A DNA stretch of 64,000 nt from Nocardioides daedukensis (GCF_013408415.1 NZ_JACCAA010000001.1:806001-870000); one strand, 5' to 3'. Positions 1 to 10,359 are shown, counted from the stretch's first letter. Translations and numbers: made by a program. The notes: generated from the letters alone by a model not told the origin.

Positions 1-894
1 TTCACCGCCAAGCAGGTCGTCTTCGCGGCGGCTGCCCGTGGCACCCAGGACCTGCTGCACAAGATGAAGGACGAGGGCGTCCTGACCGAGCTCTCGCCCC
101 GCCTGGGCGAGCTGACCCGCTCCAACTCGGAAGCGATCCTGACCGTCTCGAGCCGCGAGCACACCGACATGGCACAGGGCGTCGCGATCAGCTCCTCGAT
201 CCACCCCGAGCCGACCACGCACGTCGAAGTGGTGAAGTACGGCTCCGGCCAGGATGCCCTCTTCCCGCTCTCCGTCCCGATGATCGACGGTGGACCGCTA
301 CGGGCGCTCCGCTTCCTGCTCACCGTGCTGCGCCACCCGGTGGCGTTCCTGCGTTCGATGTGGCCCGTCGGAGGCGCCGACCGGAGCGTGATCCTGCTGG
401 TGATGCAGTCCCTGGACAACTCGCTGACCTCCTTCCGCAAGGGCGGTCGGTTGACCACGAAGCAGGGCACCGGTGAGCCGAACCCGACCTGGATCCCGAT
501 CGGGCACAAGGTGGCCCGCCTCTACGCCAGCAAGGTCAAGGGCGACGCCGGCGCCGTGGGGACCGACGTACTGAACATCCCGTCGACCGCTCACTACATC
601 GGCGGCGCAGTGATCGGGGACTCCCCCGCCACCGGCGTCATCGACCCGTGGCAGCGGGTCTACGGTCACGACGGACTGCACGTGATCGACGGCTCGGCGG
701 TGACCGCCAACCTCGGCGTGAACCCGTCGCTGACCATCACCGCTCAGGCTGAGCGAGCCCTGGCCTTCTGGCCGAACAAGGGCGAGCAGGACCCGCGCCC
801 GCCGCTCGGCTCGACGTACGCCCGGGTCTCCCCCGTGGCGCCGCACAAGCCGGCCGTGCCGGCGACCGCTTCGGGAGCCCTGCGCGTCAGCTGA
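1..894 (+). CDS. GMC-family oxidoreductase, cholesterol-oxidase-like (C-terminal part)
   Basis: The reading frame is open from the first base, so the N-terminal FAD-binding part lies outside the window and only the last 297 residues are seen. The end of the protein has the typical GMC C-terminal block (HVIDGSAVTANLGVNPSLT), in which the second FAD-contacting segment and an NPSLT turn precede a final helix. The middle resembles the substrate domain of actinobacterial cholesterol oxidases. The expected role is FAD-dependent oxidation of an alcohol or sterol. Substrate cannot be told from this fragment. It faces the convergent topoisomerase gene across about 70 bases. Confidence 0.8.
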   Translation, partial: FTAKQVVFAAAARGTQDLLHKMKDEGVLTELSPRLGELTRSNSEAILTVSSREHTDMAQGVAISSSIHPEPTTHVEVVKYGSGQDALFPLSVPMIDGGPLRALRFLLTVLRHPVAFLRSMWPVGGADRSVILLVMQSLDNSLTSFRKGGRLTTKQGTGEPNPTWIPIGHKVARLYASKVKGDAGAVGTDVLNIPSTAHYIGGAVIGDSPATGVIDPWQRVYGHDGLHVIDGSAVTANLGVNPSLTITAQAERALAFWPNKGEQDPRPPLGSTYARVSPVAPHKPAVPATASGALRVS

Positions 895-963
895 TGGACG
901 CGTCCGCGCCGCCACACACCTGCGATCCGCGGTGTGTGGCGGCGGCAGACCCAGCGCGCCGGT

Positions 964-3093
964 TCAGGCGTCGAGCGCCTCGACATCAACGTCGTAGGCA
1001 CCCTGAACGATGAACTCCTTGCGGGGTGCGACCTCTGAGCCCATCAGCAGCTCGAAGACCTTCACCGCCTCGTCGGCGTCGTCCACGGTGATCCGGCGCA
1101 GGGTGCGGTGCCGGGGGTCCATGGTGGTCTCGGCCAGCTGGTCCGCGTCCATCTCGCCCAGACCCTTGTAGCGCTGGACCGGGTCCTTCCAGGACACGTT
1201 CTTGCGCTTGAGCTCGGCCAGCTTCCGCTGCAGCTCGGCGTCGGAGTAGGTGTAGACGTATTTGTCCATGCCCTTCTTCGGCCGGGTCAGCTCGATGCGG
1301 TGCAACGGCGGCACTGCCGAATAGACGCGACCCTCCTTGATCAGGTCAGGCATGTACTTGAAGAAGAGCGTGGCCAGCAGGCAACGGATGTGCGCCCCGT
1401 CGGAGTCGGCGTCGGCCATGAAGATGATCCGGCCGTAGCGCGCCGCCTCGAGGTCGAACGTGCGTCCGGACCCGGCCCCGACCACCTGGATGATCGAGGC
1501 GCACTCGGTGTTCTTCAGCATGTCGGCCACGGAGGCCTTCTGCACGTTGAGGATCTTGCCCCGGATCGGCAGTAGGGCCTGGAACTCCGAGTCACGGGCC
1601 AGCTTGGCCGTGCCGAGCGCCGAGTCACCCTCGACGATGAACAGCTCGGTGCGCTCGTTGTCCGCGGAGCGGCAGTCGGCGAGCTTGGCCGGCAGCGCGG
1701 AGGACTCCAGTGCGTTCTTGCGACGCTGGGTCTCCTTGAGCTGGCGGGCCGAGATCCGGGTCTTGGCCGCCCCGGCGACCTTCTCCATGACCAGCTTGGC
1801 CTGCGCCTTCTCGACCCGCTTGGTGGAGGCGAGGAAGTTCTTCAGCTCACTCGCCACGACCTTGCGTACGACGGTGCGGGCGGCCGAGGTGCCGAGGATC
1901 TCCTTGGTCTGGCCCTCGAACTGGGGCTCGGCCAGGCGGACGGTGACCACGGCGGTCATGCCCTCGAGCACGTCGTCCTTGATCACGTCGGTGTCGTTGA
2001 CCTTGAGCACCTTCGACGAACGCATCACGTCGTTGAACGTCTTGGTTATCGCCGCTTCGAAACCACTCACGTGGGTGCCGCCCTTGGGCGTGGCGATCAC
2101 GTTCACATAGGAGCGCAGGACGGTGTCATAGCTGTTGCTCCACCGCAGGGCGACGTCGACAGCGAGCTCGCGCTCGACCTCCTGCGGCGTCATGTGCCCC
2201 TTGGCGTCCAGCATCGGCACGGTCTCGGTGAACGTGTCCTTGCCCTGGAGGCGCAACACGTCGGTGACCGGGTCACCCTCGGAGAGGAACTCGGCATATT
2301 CGGCGATGCCGCCGTCGTGGCGGAACTTCTCCTCGACCGGCTCGGGCCCCCGCTGGTCACGGATGACGAGCTCGAGACCCGGAACGATGAAGGACGTCTG
2401 GCGAGCGCGGGTGATCAGGTCGTCATAGACGTACGCCGCGTCGCGGGTGAAGATCTGCCGGTCCGGCCAGAACCGGATGCGCGTCCCCGACTTGCCCTTG
2501 GCGACCCGCTTGCCCTTGCGGGTCAGCCCCGACTGCGGGGTGAAGGAGGCGTCCGGCTCGTCGCCGTCGAAGACACCGGGGATGCCACGCTGGAAGGACA
2601 GGCCCTGGGCGGAGGGGGAACGATCGACGTCGATGTCCATCCGCGAGGAGAGCGCGTTGACCACGGACAGGCCGACGCCGTGCAGTCCGCCGGTGGCGAC
2701 GTAGGAGCCGCCTCCGAACTTTCCACCGGCGTGCAGCTTCGTGGCCACCACCTCGACACCGGGGAGACCGGTCTTGGGCTCCTTGTCGGTGGGGATGCCC
2801 CGACCGTCATCGTGGACCTCCACAGAGCCGTCGGGGTGCAGCGTCACCTCGATGCGCTGTGCCACCCCGGCCAGGGCCTCGTCCACGCCGTTGTCGATGA
2901 TCTCCCAGACACAGTGCATCAGCCCACGCGTGTCGGTGGAGCCGATGTACATGCCGGGACGCTTGCGCACTGCCTCCAGGCCCTCGAGGACCAGGAGGTG
3001 GGCTGCGTTGTACGTGTTGTCGATGGGTCTGTCCTTGCTCGTGGTGCGACCATGCGAATCTATCTCGCGACGCCGCGAAATCAGCGCTGCCAC
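964..3093 (-). CDS. parE: DNA topoisomerase IV (gyrase-like) subunit B
   Basis: This is a type IIA topoisomerase ATPase subunit. It has a GHKL ATPase site (EIIDNGVDEALAG near residues 64-76, DGRGIP, GLHGVGLSVVNALS), a transducer domain, a TOPRIM domain (EGDSALGTAKLARD and DADSDGAHIRCLL) and the C-terminal QRYKGLGEMDADQL block. The length of 709 residues and the closeness to the principal sigma factor gene favour ParE over GyrB; from memory Streptomyces hrdB also neighbours a parE. The only in-frame start upstream of the conserved region is GTG at 3093, which sits inside a 19-bp terminator hairpin, so the true N-terminus is uncertain (see findings). Confidence 0.9.
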   Translation of the reverse strand: MAALISRRREIDSHGRTTSKDRPIDNTYNAAHLLVLEGLEAVRKRPGMYIGSTDTRGLMHCVWEIIDNGVDEALAGVAQRIEVTLHPDGSVEVHDDGRGIPTDKEPKTGLPGVEVVATKLHAGGKFGGGSYVATGGLHGVGLSVVNALSSRMDIDVDRSPSAQGLSFQRGIPGVFDGDEPDASFTPQSGLTRKGKRVAKGKSGTRIRFWPDRQIFTRDAAYVYDDLITRARQTSFIVPGLELVIRDQRGPEPVEEKFRHDGGIAEYAEFLSEGDPVTDVLRLQGKDTFTETVPMLDAKGHMTPQEVERELAVDVALRWSNSYDTVLRSYVNVIATPKGGTHVSGFEAAITKTFNDVMRSSKVLKVNDTDVIKDDVLEGMTAVVTVRLAEPQFEGQTKEILGTSAARTVVRKVVASELKNFLASTKRVEKAQAKLVMEKVAGAAKTRISARQLKETQRRKNALESSALPAKLADCRSADNERTELFIVEGDSALGTAKLARDSEFQALLPIRGKILNVQKASVADMLKNTECASIIQVVGAGSGRTFDLEAARYGRIIFMADADSDGAHIRCLLATLFFKYMPDLIKEGRVYSAVPPLHRIELTRPKKGMDKYVYTYSDAELQRKLAELKRKNVSWKDPVQRYKGLGEMDADQLAETTMDPRHRTLRRITVDDADEAVKVFELLMGSEVAPRKEFIVQGAYDVDVEALDA

Positions 3094-3127
3094 GCCTGCC
3101 CGGGCGTTCCCGGGCAGGCGTGGCAGC
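3086..3127 (-). terminator. Strong hairpin after the UDP-GlcNAc 2-epimerase gene
   Basis: Bases 3086-3104 and 3109-3127 form a perfect 19-bp inverted repeat around the loop cgtt. It starts 22 bases after the end of the 2-epimerase gene and overlaps the only visible start codon of the topoisomerase gene. There is no long T tract, which is common for actinobacterial terminators. Confidence 0.75.
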
Positions 3128-3148
3128 GTCGAGTCGGAGGCCGGAGCC

Positions 3149-4240
3149 TCAGCCCTGGGCGGCCAGGAAGTTGTCGATGACCTCCGCGATCCGCGGGCCG
3201 GCCTGGCCGTCCCACAGCGGGGGCACCTTCCACGTCGTGGGACGCCCTGCGGCGAGGGTCTCCTTGACGATCCCGGCCAGCGCCGGAGCGGTGACCAGCT
3301 GGTTCGTGCCGTGGGTGATGGTGACCGGCCGCTCGGTGTTCGGGCGGAGCGTGAGGCACGGGACGCCCAGCACGGTGGTCTCCTCCTGGATACCGCCGGA
3401 GTCGGTGACGACCAGTGCGCTGCGCCGGACCAGGCCGAGGAACTCCAGGTAGCCCAGCGGCTCCACTGCGTGCATGTTGTCGTGGTCGAAGAGCCCGATC
3501 TCGGTCATCCGGGCCTTGCCGCGGGGGTGCACGGGCATGACGACCGGGAGCTGGTCGGCGGTGGCGTGCAGGGCGTCCTTGAGCACGTTGAGGTCGCCCG
3601 GGTCGTCGACGTTGGCCGGACGGTGCAGGGTTGCCACCGCGAACGGGCCGTCCGGGATCTCGAAGCCCTCCACGTGCGGCGCCTCTCCCGAGTCCTTCAC
3701 GAAGGACAGCAGGGTGTCGATCATCGGGTTGCCGACCAGGTGGATGCGATCGGCCGCGACGCCCTCGTGGGCGAGGTGCGCGATCGCGTCCGGGCTGGTG
3801 GCCAGCAGCAGGTTGGAGAGCCGGTCGGTGACGATCCGGTTGACCTCCTCGGGCATGGTCATGTCGAAGCTGCGCAGGCCGGCCTCCACGTGGGCCACCG
3901 GGATGTGCAGCTTGGAGGCGACCAGTGCGGCGGCGACGGTGGAGTTCACGTCGCCGTAGACGACGACCAGCTTCGGCTGTTCCTTGAGGAAGAGCTCCTC
4001 GAGGCCGGTCATGATGGTCGCGGTCTGCTGCGCGTGCGACCCGGAGCCGACACCCAGGTTGATGTCGGGGCGGGGCAGCTTCAGCTGCTCGAAGAAGACC
4101 GTGGACATGTTGTCGTCATAGTGCTGTCCGGTGTGGACCAGACCCTGCGAGATTCCGCGCTCGTTGAGCGCGGCCACCACGGGGGCGGCCTTGGGGAAAT
4201 TGGGGCGGGCACCGGTCACGTGCCAGACGGCGTTGCTCAA
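3149..4240 (-). CDS. wecB: UDP-N-acetylglucosamine 2-epimerase (non-hydrolysing)
   Basis: The enzyme interconverts UDP-GlcNAc and UDP-ManNAc for envelope polysaccharide synthesis. The 363 residues match the usual family length. Family blocks are visible: an N-terminal GARPNFPKAAP segment, VVYGDVNSTVAAAL, HVEAGLRSFDMTMPEEVNR with the conserved acidic and Arg residues, a late DSGGIQEE motif that binds UDP, and NTERPVT. I chose TTG at 4240 because the conserved start of the fold follows directly and GGAG lies about 10 bases upstream. The gene stands alone between housekeeping genes; the other sugar genes are 30 kb away. Confidence 0.9.
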   Translation of the reverse strand: MSNAVWHVTGARPNFPKAAPVVAALNERGISQGLVHTGQHYDDNMSTVFFEQLKLPRPDINLGVGSGSHAQQTATIMTGLEELFLKEQPKLVVVYGDVNSTVAAALVASKLHIPVAHVEAGLRSFDMTMPEEVNRIVTDRLSNLLLATSPDAIAHLAHEGVAADRIHLVGNPMIDTLLSFVKDSGEAPHVEGFEIPDGPFAVATLHRPANVDDPGDLNVLKDALHATADQLPVVMPVHPRGKARMTEIGLFDHDNMHAVEPLGYLEFLGLVRRSALVVTDSGGIQEETTVLGVPCLTLRPNTERPVTITHGTNQLVTAPALAGIVKETLAAGRPTTWKVPPLWDGQAGPRIAEVIDNFLAAQG

Positions 4241-4631
4241 CTCTTCGCTCCTTCATTGCGCGCGCGATGCGGCGGTCGTTGGCGTCCAAGTTATCCGCAA
4301 CCGGTCACGAACGCCGACACGCCCCACCGCCAAGGCCCCCTCCTGCCCCTGAAAGCTGGCGACTCGTCCTATGTTGAGTCCGTGGGCAGGGTCACGAAGA
4401 GGACACGATCTCGGGTCAGGTGTGCCAATTCGGCAACCGATCTCACCACCACCACGTCACACTTGCAGGACTTGTTCGTTTCACAGGTGACACGACGTCC
4501 AAGGTGTGGGAACTCCCCTGCGGGGGAAGGCTCACGTCGTGATTGGATGAATGTGTCAGGTGCCACGAATTGCCGGGAATCAAAATGGCTCCCGGCTCGT
4601 TGAACCCGACAACGAGGAAAGAGAGGCCGAA
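4241..4631. other. Non-coding stretch of about 390 bases
   Basis: This gap lies between the divergent 2-epimerase and Cys/His small-protein genes. I see no convincing coding frame. The distal part holds the SigR-type promoter at 4576-4601, and a short GC hairpin (cccctgcgggg) lies near 4520. The rest shows nothing I recognise. Confidence 0.5.
4576..4601 (+). promoter_or_regulatory. SigR/SigH-type promoter, GGAAT-N18-GTT
   Basis: GGAAT at 4576-4580 and GTT at 4599-4601 are separated by exactly 18 bases, which matches the consensus of the actinobacterial thiol-stress sigma factor SigR/SigH. It ends about 30 bases before the GTG start at 4632. Assignment rests on the motif and its position only. 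Confidence 0.55.
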
Positions 4632-4856
4632 GTGACTACTGCTGTTGCCCCCAGTTCCGCCGCCCTGACTGCGGTGGACCGTTGCGACCGTTGCGGCGCC
4701 CAGGCCTACCTTCGCGTGGAGTTGGCCTCCGGGCTCGAACTCCTGTTCTGCGCTCACCACGCTCGCGAGCACGGTGAGAAGCTGCGCGAAGTGGCCGTCA
4801 CCGTCACCGACGAAACGCACAAGCTTGCCGGGACCCCGGCCAGCGAGAGCGACTGA
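4632..4856 (+). CDS. Small Cys/His-rich protein (DUF7455-like)
   Basis: This 74-residue protein has a CDRCG motif followed about 20 residues later by FCAHHAREHG. The Cys-x2-Cys and Cys-x2-His arrangement could hold one zinc ion in a small ribbon. The GTG at 4632 is chosen because GAGAGG lies five bases upstream; the longer frame from 4551 has no such site. It has no signal peptide or membrane segment. A SigR-type promoter lies just upstream and a 17-bp terminator hairpin just downstream, so it is likely a single-gene unit. Function is unknown; a thiol-stress link is inferred from the promoter. Confidence 0.8.
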   Translation: MTTAVAPSSAALTAVDRCDRCGAQAYLRVELASGLELLFCAHHAREHGEKLREVAVTVTDETHKLAGTPASESD

Positions 4857-4871
4857 ACCGCAACTGACTTC

Positions 4872-4909
4872 GCAACGACCCCGACCGGTCCTCCGGTCGG
4901 GGTCGTTGC
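4872..4909 (+). terminator. 17-bp perfect hairpin terminator
   Basis: Bases 4872-4888 pair perfectly with 4893-4909 around the loop tcct, 15 bases after the stop codon of the small Cys/His protein gene. Confidence 0.85.
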
Positions 4910-4945
4910 CATCTTCCGGCGCCTCGGATGTGCGAGGCTGACGCC

Positions 4946-5422
4946 GTGACTACTGTCGACGTGATCGTCGCCCTCGCCATTGCTGTCGGCCTGGTCGGAA
5001 TCGTGCTCCCGATGCTTCCCGGAAGCCTGCTCATCCTTGCTGCAGTGCTGGGCTGGGCCCTCCACCTGGGCGAGACCACGGGATGGGTGGTCTTCGCGGT
5101 CGCAACCACGTTCCTGGCCGTGGGCACGCTGGTGAAGTATCTCGTCCCCGGCCGCTCGATGAAGAAGAGCGGCGTGCCCAACCGGACGTTGCTGGCCGGT
5201 GGGGTGCTCGGCATCGTCGGGTTCTTCGTGATCCCGGTCGTCGGGGTGGTCGTCGGGTTCGTGCTCGGCGTCTATCTCGCCGAGCTGCAACGAGTCGGCC
5301 AGGCCCAGGCACGGCGTACGACGCGGGCAGCGCTGACAGCCGTCGGGGTCTCGATCCTGATCGAGTTCGCGTTCGCGCTGCTGGCAACGCTCACCTGGAT
5401 CATCGGCGTCGTCCTGGTCTGA
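4946..5422 (+). CDS. DUF456-family membrane protein
   Basis: A hydrophobic protein of 158 residues with about four membrane segments. The pairs VDVIVALAIAVGLVGIVLP and GSLLILAAVLGWALHLG come first, followed by a glycine-rich pair and a C-terminal helix. The pattern of a VGxVLPxLPG turn near the N-terminus fits the DUF456 family. The start is taken at GTG 4946, six bases after a GAGGCT that could serve as a weak -10 box of a leaderless transcript; ATG 4928 is the alternative. Function is not known. Confidence 0.75.
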   Translation: MTTVDVIVALAIAVGLVGIVLPMLPGSLLILAAVLGWALHLGETTGWVVFAVATTFLAVGTLVKYLVPGRSMKKSGVPNRTLLAGGVLGIVGFFVIPVVGVVVGFVLGVYLAELQRVGQAQARRTTRAALTAVGVSILIEFAFALLATLTWIIGVVLV

Positions 5423-5462
5423 GCGGCGCGTCGGCACCGCGGATCAGCAGCCGCGGGCCCGA

Positions 5463-6014
5463 TCAGTTGCTGACGACCCAGCTGGTGTAGCGCTTCCAGC
5501 CGATCAGCCAGTCGCTGACCGGGTGCGAGCCGTCGTGGTTGTCCGCCATCCGTACGCCGACCCGCACGTGGGCCGGTGAGCCGAAGCAGGAGCGGGCCGC
5601 ACTCACCCGGAGACGCTCGTCGTCGAAATTGAGGCTGACCTGGTGGCTGCAGGTCTTCGGGTCGCCATACATCTTCCAGTCGCGGACTCGGACCAGGTAG
5701 TAGTCGGTGCCGGGGCCCAGGCCCGTCGTCAGGGCATATTCCGGGCCGCTACGGGACGCCTTGACGTCGAAGTAGATCGTGGCACCGGCGTTGACGCGGT
5801 TGGAGTCCTTCAGATCGGCGAACCGGACGTTCACGCCGACGCTGGTCCTGCCGTGGGCCAGGGACACCTGTCTGATGTCGTAGTTCGAGCCGGAAGCATC
5901 TGCGGCGTCCCAGGCCATGGTCGTCTGTGCCTGCGCCGGCGACGCCAGCATGACTGCGCCCAACGCCGCGCCTGTGGCAGCCGTGGCGATCCGTGTGAGG
6001 ACCCGTGTGCTCAT
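5463..6014 (-). CDS. Secreted protein of unknown function
   Basis: The 183-residue product starts with a classical Sec signal peptide (two Arg residues, a hydrophobic Ala/Gly-rich stretch, then ASPAQA before the mature part). The mature protein looks beta-rich and contains one pair of Cys residues (in KTCSHQ and ARSCFG), which may form a disulfide. The start at ATG 6014 is preceded by GGGAG at good spacing; the longer frame to 6098 has no such site. I do not recognise the family. Neighbours give no clue to its role. Confidence 0.75.
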   Translation of the reverse strand: MSTRVLTRIATAATGAALGAVMLASPAQAQTTMAWDAADASGSNYDIRQVSLAHGRTSVGVNVRFADLKDSNRVNAGATIYFDVKASRSGPEYALTTGLGPGTDYYLVRVRDWKMYGDPKTCSHQVSLNFDDERLRVSAARSCFGSPAHVRVGVRMADNHDGSHPVSDWLIGWKRYTSWVVSN

Positions 6015-6084
6015 CGGTTGCTCCCATCGCACTGTGCGCCCCTGCGAGTCGGGGGCTGCACAGTGAAGACGCAGAGGGAACGCG

Positions 6085-6123
6085 AAAGGTTGCCTCACCC
6101 GCGGAACGGATGAGACAACCTTT
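6085..6123 (-). terminator. Terminator after the principal sigma factor gene
   Basis: On the minus strand the transcript folds into a stem of about 14 bp with two G-U pairs, followed by UUU. The outer arms are aaaggttg at 6085-6092 and caaccttt at 6116-6123. It lies between the sigma factor stop and the secreted-protein gene. Confidence 0.8.
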
Positions 6124-6146
6124 TGGCGATGCTCTTGGGCGAACCC

Positions 6147-7646
<1,500 letters not shown>

Positions 7647-7772
7647 GAACACCTCTCGGAAAAGCAATTGGGGCGCGGCAAAGCCCGGTTACGTCAAGAG
7701 CCGCTGACACATTCTGCCACGGCCACGGACGGATCCAAGTTTCGGCCCTCCTGCGAGTCTGACTCTGCCTCG

Positions 7773-8360
7773 TCACGAGGCGGGACCGGCCGCCTTGGCT
7801 GCTGCCTTGGCGGAGGCCTTCATCTGCTTCTTGTGGTCACGAACCTCTTGGAGCGAGACCCCGTCGACGACGTCGGCCACCGAACGACGTCCGGGCAGGG
7901 CATAGTCACCGGCAGCCGTCTCCCAGCCCTCGGGACGTACGTCGAGCTGCTTGGCGAGCAGCGCCACGAAGATCTGGGCCTTCTGCTTCCCGAAGCCCGG
8001 GCACTCCTGGACGCGCTTGAGGAGCTCCTTGCCGGTGCTGGCCTCGTTCCACAGCCGCGCGGTGTCGCCGTCGTACTTCTCGGCGATCAACGCAGCCAAC
8101 GCCTGCAGTCGGGTGGCCATCGACCCGGGGAACCGGTGCACGGCCGGGGTGGTCGCGCACATCTCGGCGAACGCCTCCGGATCCGCCCCGGCGATCTTCG
8201 CCGGGTCGAGGGAGCCGAACCTGTCGAGCACCTTGGCCGGCCCACGGAACGCGTGCTCCATCGGGTATTGCTGGTCGAGCAGCATCCCGGCCAGCAGCGC
8301 GAAGGCGTCGTCGGTGAGGACCTTGTCTGCGGCAGGGTCGCCGGTGATGTGGATCGCCAT
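7773..8360 (-). CDS. HhH-GPD-type base excision repair protein
   Basis: A 195-residue protein of the helix-hairpin-helix DNA glycosylase fold. The N-terminal helices (FALLAGMLLDQQYPMEHAF) resemble the start of the HhH-GPD domain, and ECPGFGKQKAQIFVALLAKQL in the middle is the DNA-binding hairpin. The C-terminal tail is Lys/Ala-rich. It probably removes damaged bases, but the substrate cannot be told. The ATG at 8360 follows GGATGGAG and begins at MAIHITGD. It diverges from the gene at 8432 with 71 bases between them. Confidence 0.8.
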   Translation of the reverse strand: MAIHITGDPAADKVLTDDAFALLAGMLLDQQYPMEHAFRGPAKVLDRFGSLDPAKIAGADPEAFAEMCATTPAVHRFPGSMATRLQALAALIAEKYDGDTARLWNEASTGKELLKRVQECPGFGKQKAQIFVALLAKQLDVRPEGWETAAGDYALPGRRSVADVVDGVSLQEVRDHKKQMKASAKAAAKAAGPAS

Positions 8361-8431
8361 GGCTCCATCCTGCCACCGGCCCTGTGGATGGCACACCACG
8401 ACGTACGCCGTCCTGGGGCAGGGTGGAGGCC

Positions 8432-8857
8432 ATGCTCGCCGCCGACGTCCGCACCGACCTGCGTCTGGCCGTGCATGCATTCCGCACCAGTGAGCCGCGG
8501 CGCGTGCACGGCCCGGTGCTGCGGGTCGGCGACCTGGTCGGCGCTCAGCTCGACTGGGAGATCGACGAGGAGACCAACGCGCGCGATCACGGGATGCGTA
8601 CCGAGATCGCCGTGGCCCTGATCCACCGCTCCCTCACCGTGACCGACCGTCCGGCGGCCTGGCTGACCCGTGCCGGGTTCCCCCAGCCGCACGACCTCGA
8701 CATGGCCTGGATCCCGGTCCTGCATCGGGCCTTCGGGATGCTCGAGATCGTTCCTCGTGCCGTGGCCGTGGTCACCAAGACCGGTTGGTACGACCTGCTC
8801 AACGAGGACGCTGCCACCTGGCAGCGACTGCGGGTGCGCCGCAAGCGGCCGGTCTGA
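8432..8857 (+). CDS. Conserved hypothetical protein
   Basis: A soluble 141-residue protein with an alpha/beta look and no signal or membrane segment. Features such as LDWEIDEETNARDHGMRTEIAV and a Trp-rich C-terminal half are not diagnostic for any family I know. The ATG at 8432 is supported by GGAGG just upstream. It is convergent with the glutamate-cysteine ligase gene, with 26 bases between their ends. Confidence 0.65.
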   Translation: MLAADVRTDLRLAVHAFRTSEPRRVHGPVLRVGDLVGAQLDWEIDEETNARDHGMRTEIAVALIHRSLTVTDRPAAWLTRAGFPQPHDLDMAWIPVLHRAFGMLEIVPRAVAVVTKTGWYDLLNEDAATWQRLRVRRKRPV

Positions 8858-8883
8858 TCGGCCACACACCACGGGCCCAGTGC

Positions 8884-10353
8884 TCAGGGCTCCCAGGTGT
8901 GCACCGGCTCGTTGGTGTGCATCAGGTCGCGGTAGGCGACCAGGGTCCGGCGCAGCGCCTCGTCCCGCTCCAGGGATCCCTCGTGCGAGTGATAGCGCTT
9001 GACGAACCACTCCGCGCCGTTGGTGCCCCTCATGCACCGCTGTTCGATGATGCCGAGCAACCGCTCCGCCTCTGCGGTCTCGACGCCCCACTCCGCCAGC
9101 CCTTGGTGGGCCAACGGCAGGAGTCGACGCAGCACGAGTTCGGAGGCGGCGACCTGACCAACCGACGGCCAATAGACCTGGGCCTCGATCCCGTGCCTCG
9201 CGGCGACGTGGAAGTTCTCCTCGGCGGCGCTGAACGACATCTGCGACCACAGAGGACGCTCCGCGTGGGCCAGTGCCCGGACCAGGCCGAAGTAGAACGC
9301 GGCGTTGGCCATCGTGTCGACGACCGTCGGTCCTGCCGCGAGGACCCGGTTCTCCACCCGCAGGTGCGGAACCCCGTCCGCGATGTCATAGACCGGCCGG
9401 TTCCAGCGATAGACGGTGCCGTTGTGCAGGCGCAGCTCCGAGAGCTGCGGGACGCCTCCCGCCTCGAGCACCTCCAGGGGCTCCTCCTCGTCGGTGACCG
9501 GCAGCAGTGCCGGGAAGTAGCGGACGTTCTCCTCGAACAGGTCGAAGACCGAGGTGATCCAGCGTTCCCCGAACCAGACCCGCGGGCGGACGCCCTGGGC
9601 CTTCAGCTCTTCGCTGCGGGTGTCGGTCGCCTGCTCGAAGAGCGGGATGCGGGTCTCGCGCCACAGCTCACGGCCCAGCAAGAACGGCGAGTTCGCGCCG
9701 ACGGCCAGCTGCATCGCGGCGATCGCCTGCGAGGCGTTCCAGTAGTTGGCGAACTCCTCGGGTGAGGTCTGCACGTGCAGCTGCGTGCTCGTGCATGCTG
9801 CCTCGGGAACGATCGAGTCGGACGTCGTCTCCAGCCGTTCGACACCCTGGATGTCGATCACGATGTCCTCACCCCTGGCGGCGAGGATCTGGTCGCTGAG
9901 CAGCTGGTAGCGCGGATTGCCGCTCAACGATGCCGGGCTCATGTGGCCCTCGGCCAGGGTGGGAAGGATCCCGATCATCACCATGTGCGCGCCGACCTCG
10001 GCCGACCTGGACTCGGCGTCGTTGAGGCTGCGACGAAGGTTCTCCTCATACGCGCCCAACCCGCCGTCGCGCAGGTGTCGTGGCGGCACGTTGATCTCGA
10101 CGTTGAACTGGCCGAGCTCGGTCTGGAAGTCCTCGTCGGCGATCAGGGAGAGCGCCTCGGCGTTCTTCAGTGCCGGGTCCCCCACCTCGTCGACGAGATT
10201 GAGCTCGATCTCCAGCCCCGTCATCGGGTCGTCGGTGTCGAAGGCGGCCTCGCGCAGCATCCGAGCAAAGACGTCGAGGCAGCGACGTACCTTCTCGCGG
10301 TGCCTGGTCCGGTCTGCCCGGGAGAACTCCTGCTCGGTGACTTCCTCGCCCAT
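8884..10353 (-). CDS. Glutamate-cysteine ligase (GCS2 type)
   Basis: A 489-residue member of the GCS2 family, which joins glutamate to an amine-bearing partner using ATP. Family landmarks are TGLEIELNLVDE near the N-terminus (metal and ATP binding acidic residues), FNVEINVPPRHL, TSTQLHVQ, GANSPFLLGRELWRETRIPLFEQ and the late LRVENRVLAAGPT. The length fits the actinobacterial gamma-glutamylcysteine ligases, including those of the EgtA/GshA group. The exact product (gamma-Glu-Cys or another gamma-glutamyl compound) is inferred, not seen. The start is probably leaderless: TAGGCT lies six bases upstream of the ATG. Confidence 0.85.
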   Translation of the reverse strand: MGEEVTEQEFSRADRTRHREKVRRCLDVFARMLREAAFDTDDPMTGLEIELNLVDEVGDPALKNAEALSLIADEDFQTELGQFNVEINVPPRHLRDGGLGAYEENLRRSLNDAESRSAEVGAHMVMIGILPTLAEGHMSPASLSGNPRYQLLSDQILAARGEDIVIDIQGVERLETTSDSIVPEAACTSTQLHVQTSPEEFANYWNASQAIAAMQLAVGANSPFLLGRELWRETRIPLFEQATDTRSEELKAQGVRPRVWFGERWITSVFDLFEENVRYFPALLPVTDEEEPLEVLEAGGVPQLSELRLHNGTVYRWNRPVYDIADGVPHLRVENRVLAAGPTVVDTMANAAFYFGLVRALAHAERPLWSQMSFSAAEENFHVAARHGIEAQVYWPSVGQVAASELVLRRLLPLAHQGLAEWGVETAEAERLLGIIEQRCMRGTNGAEWFVKRYHSHEGSLERDEALRRTLVAYRDLMHTNEPVHTWEP

Positions 10354-10359
10354 TTCGCC

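Noticed and set aside
2741..4603. Plus-strand frame of 620 residues
   Set aside because: Runs antisense to the topoisomerase and 2-epimerase genes and ends in intergenic DNA; no start signal or family feature.
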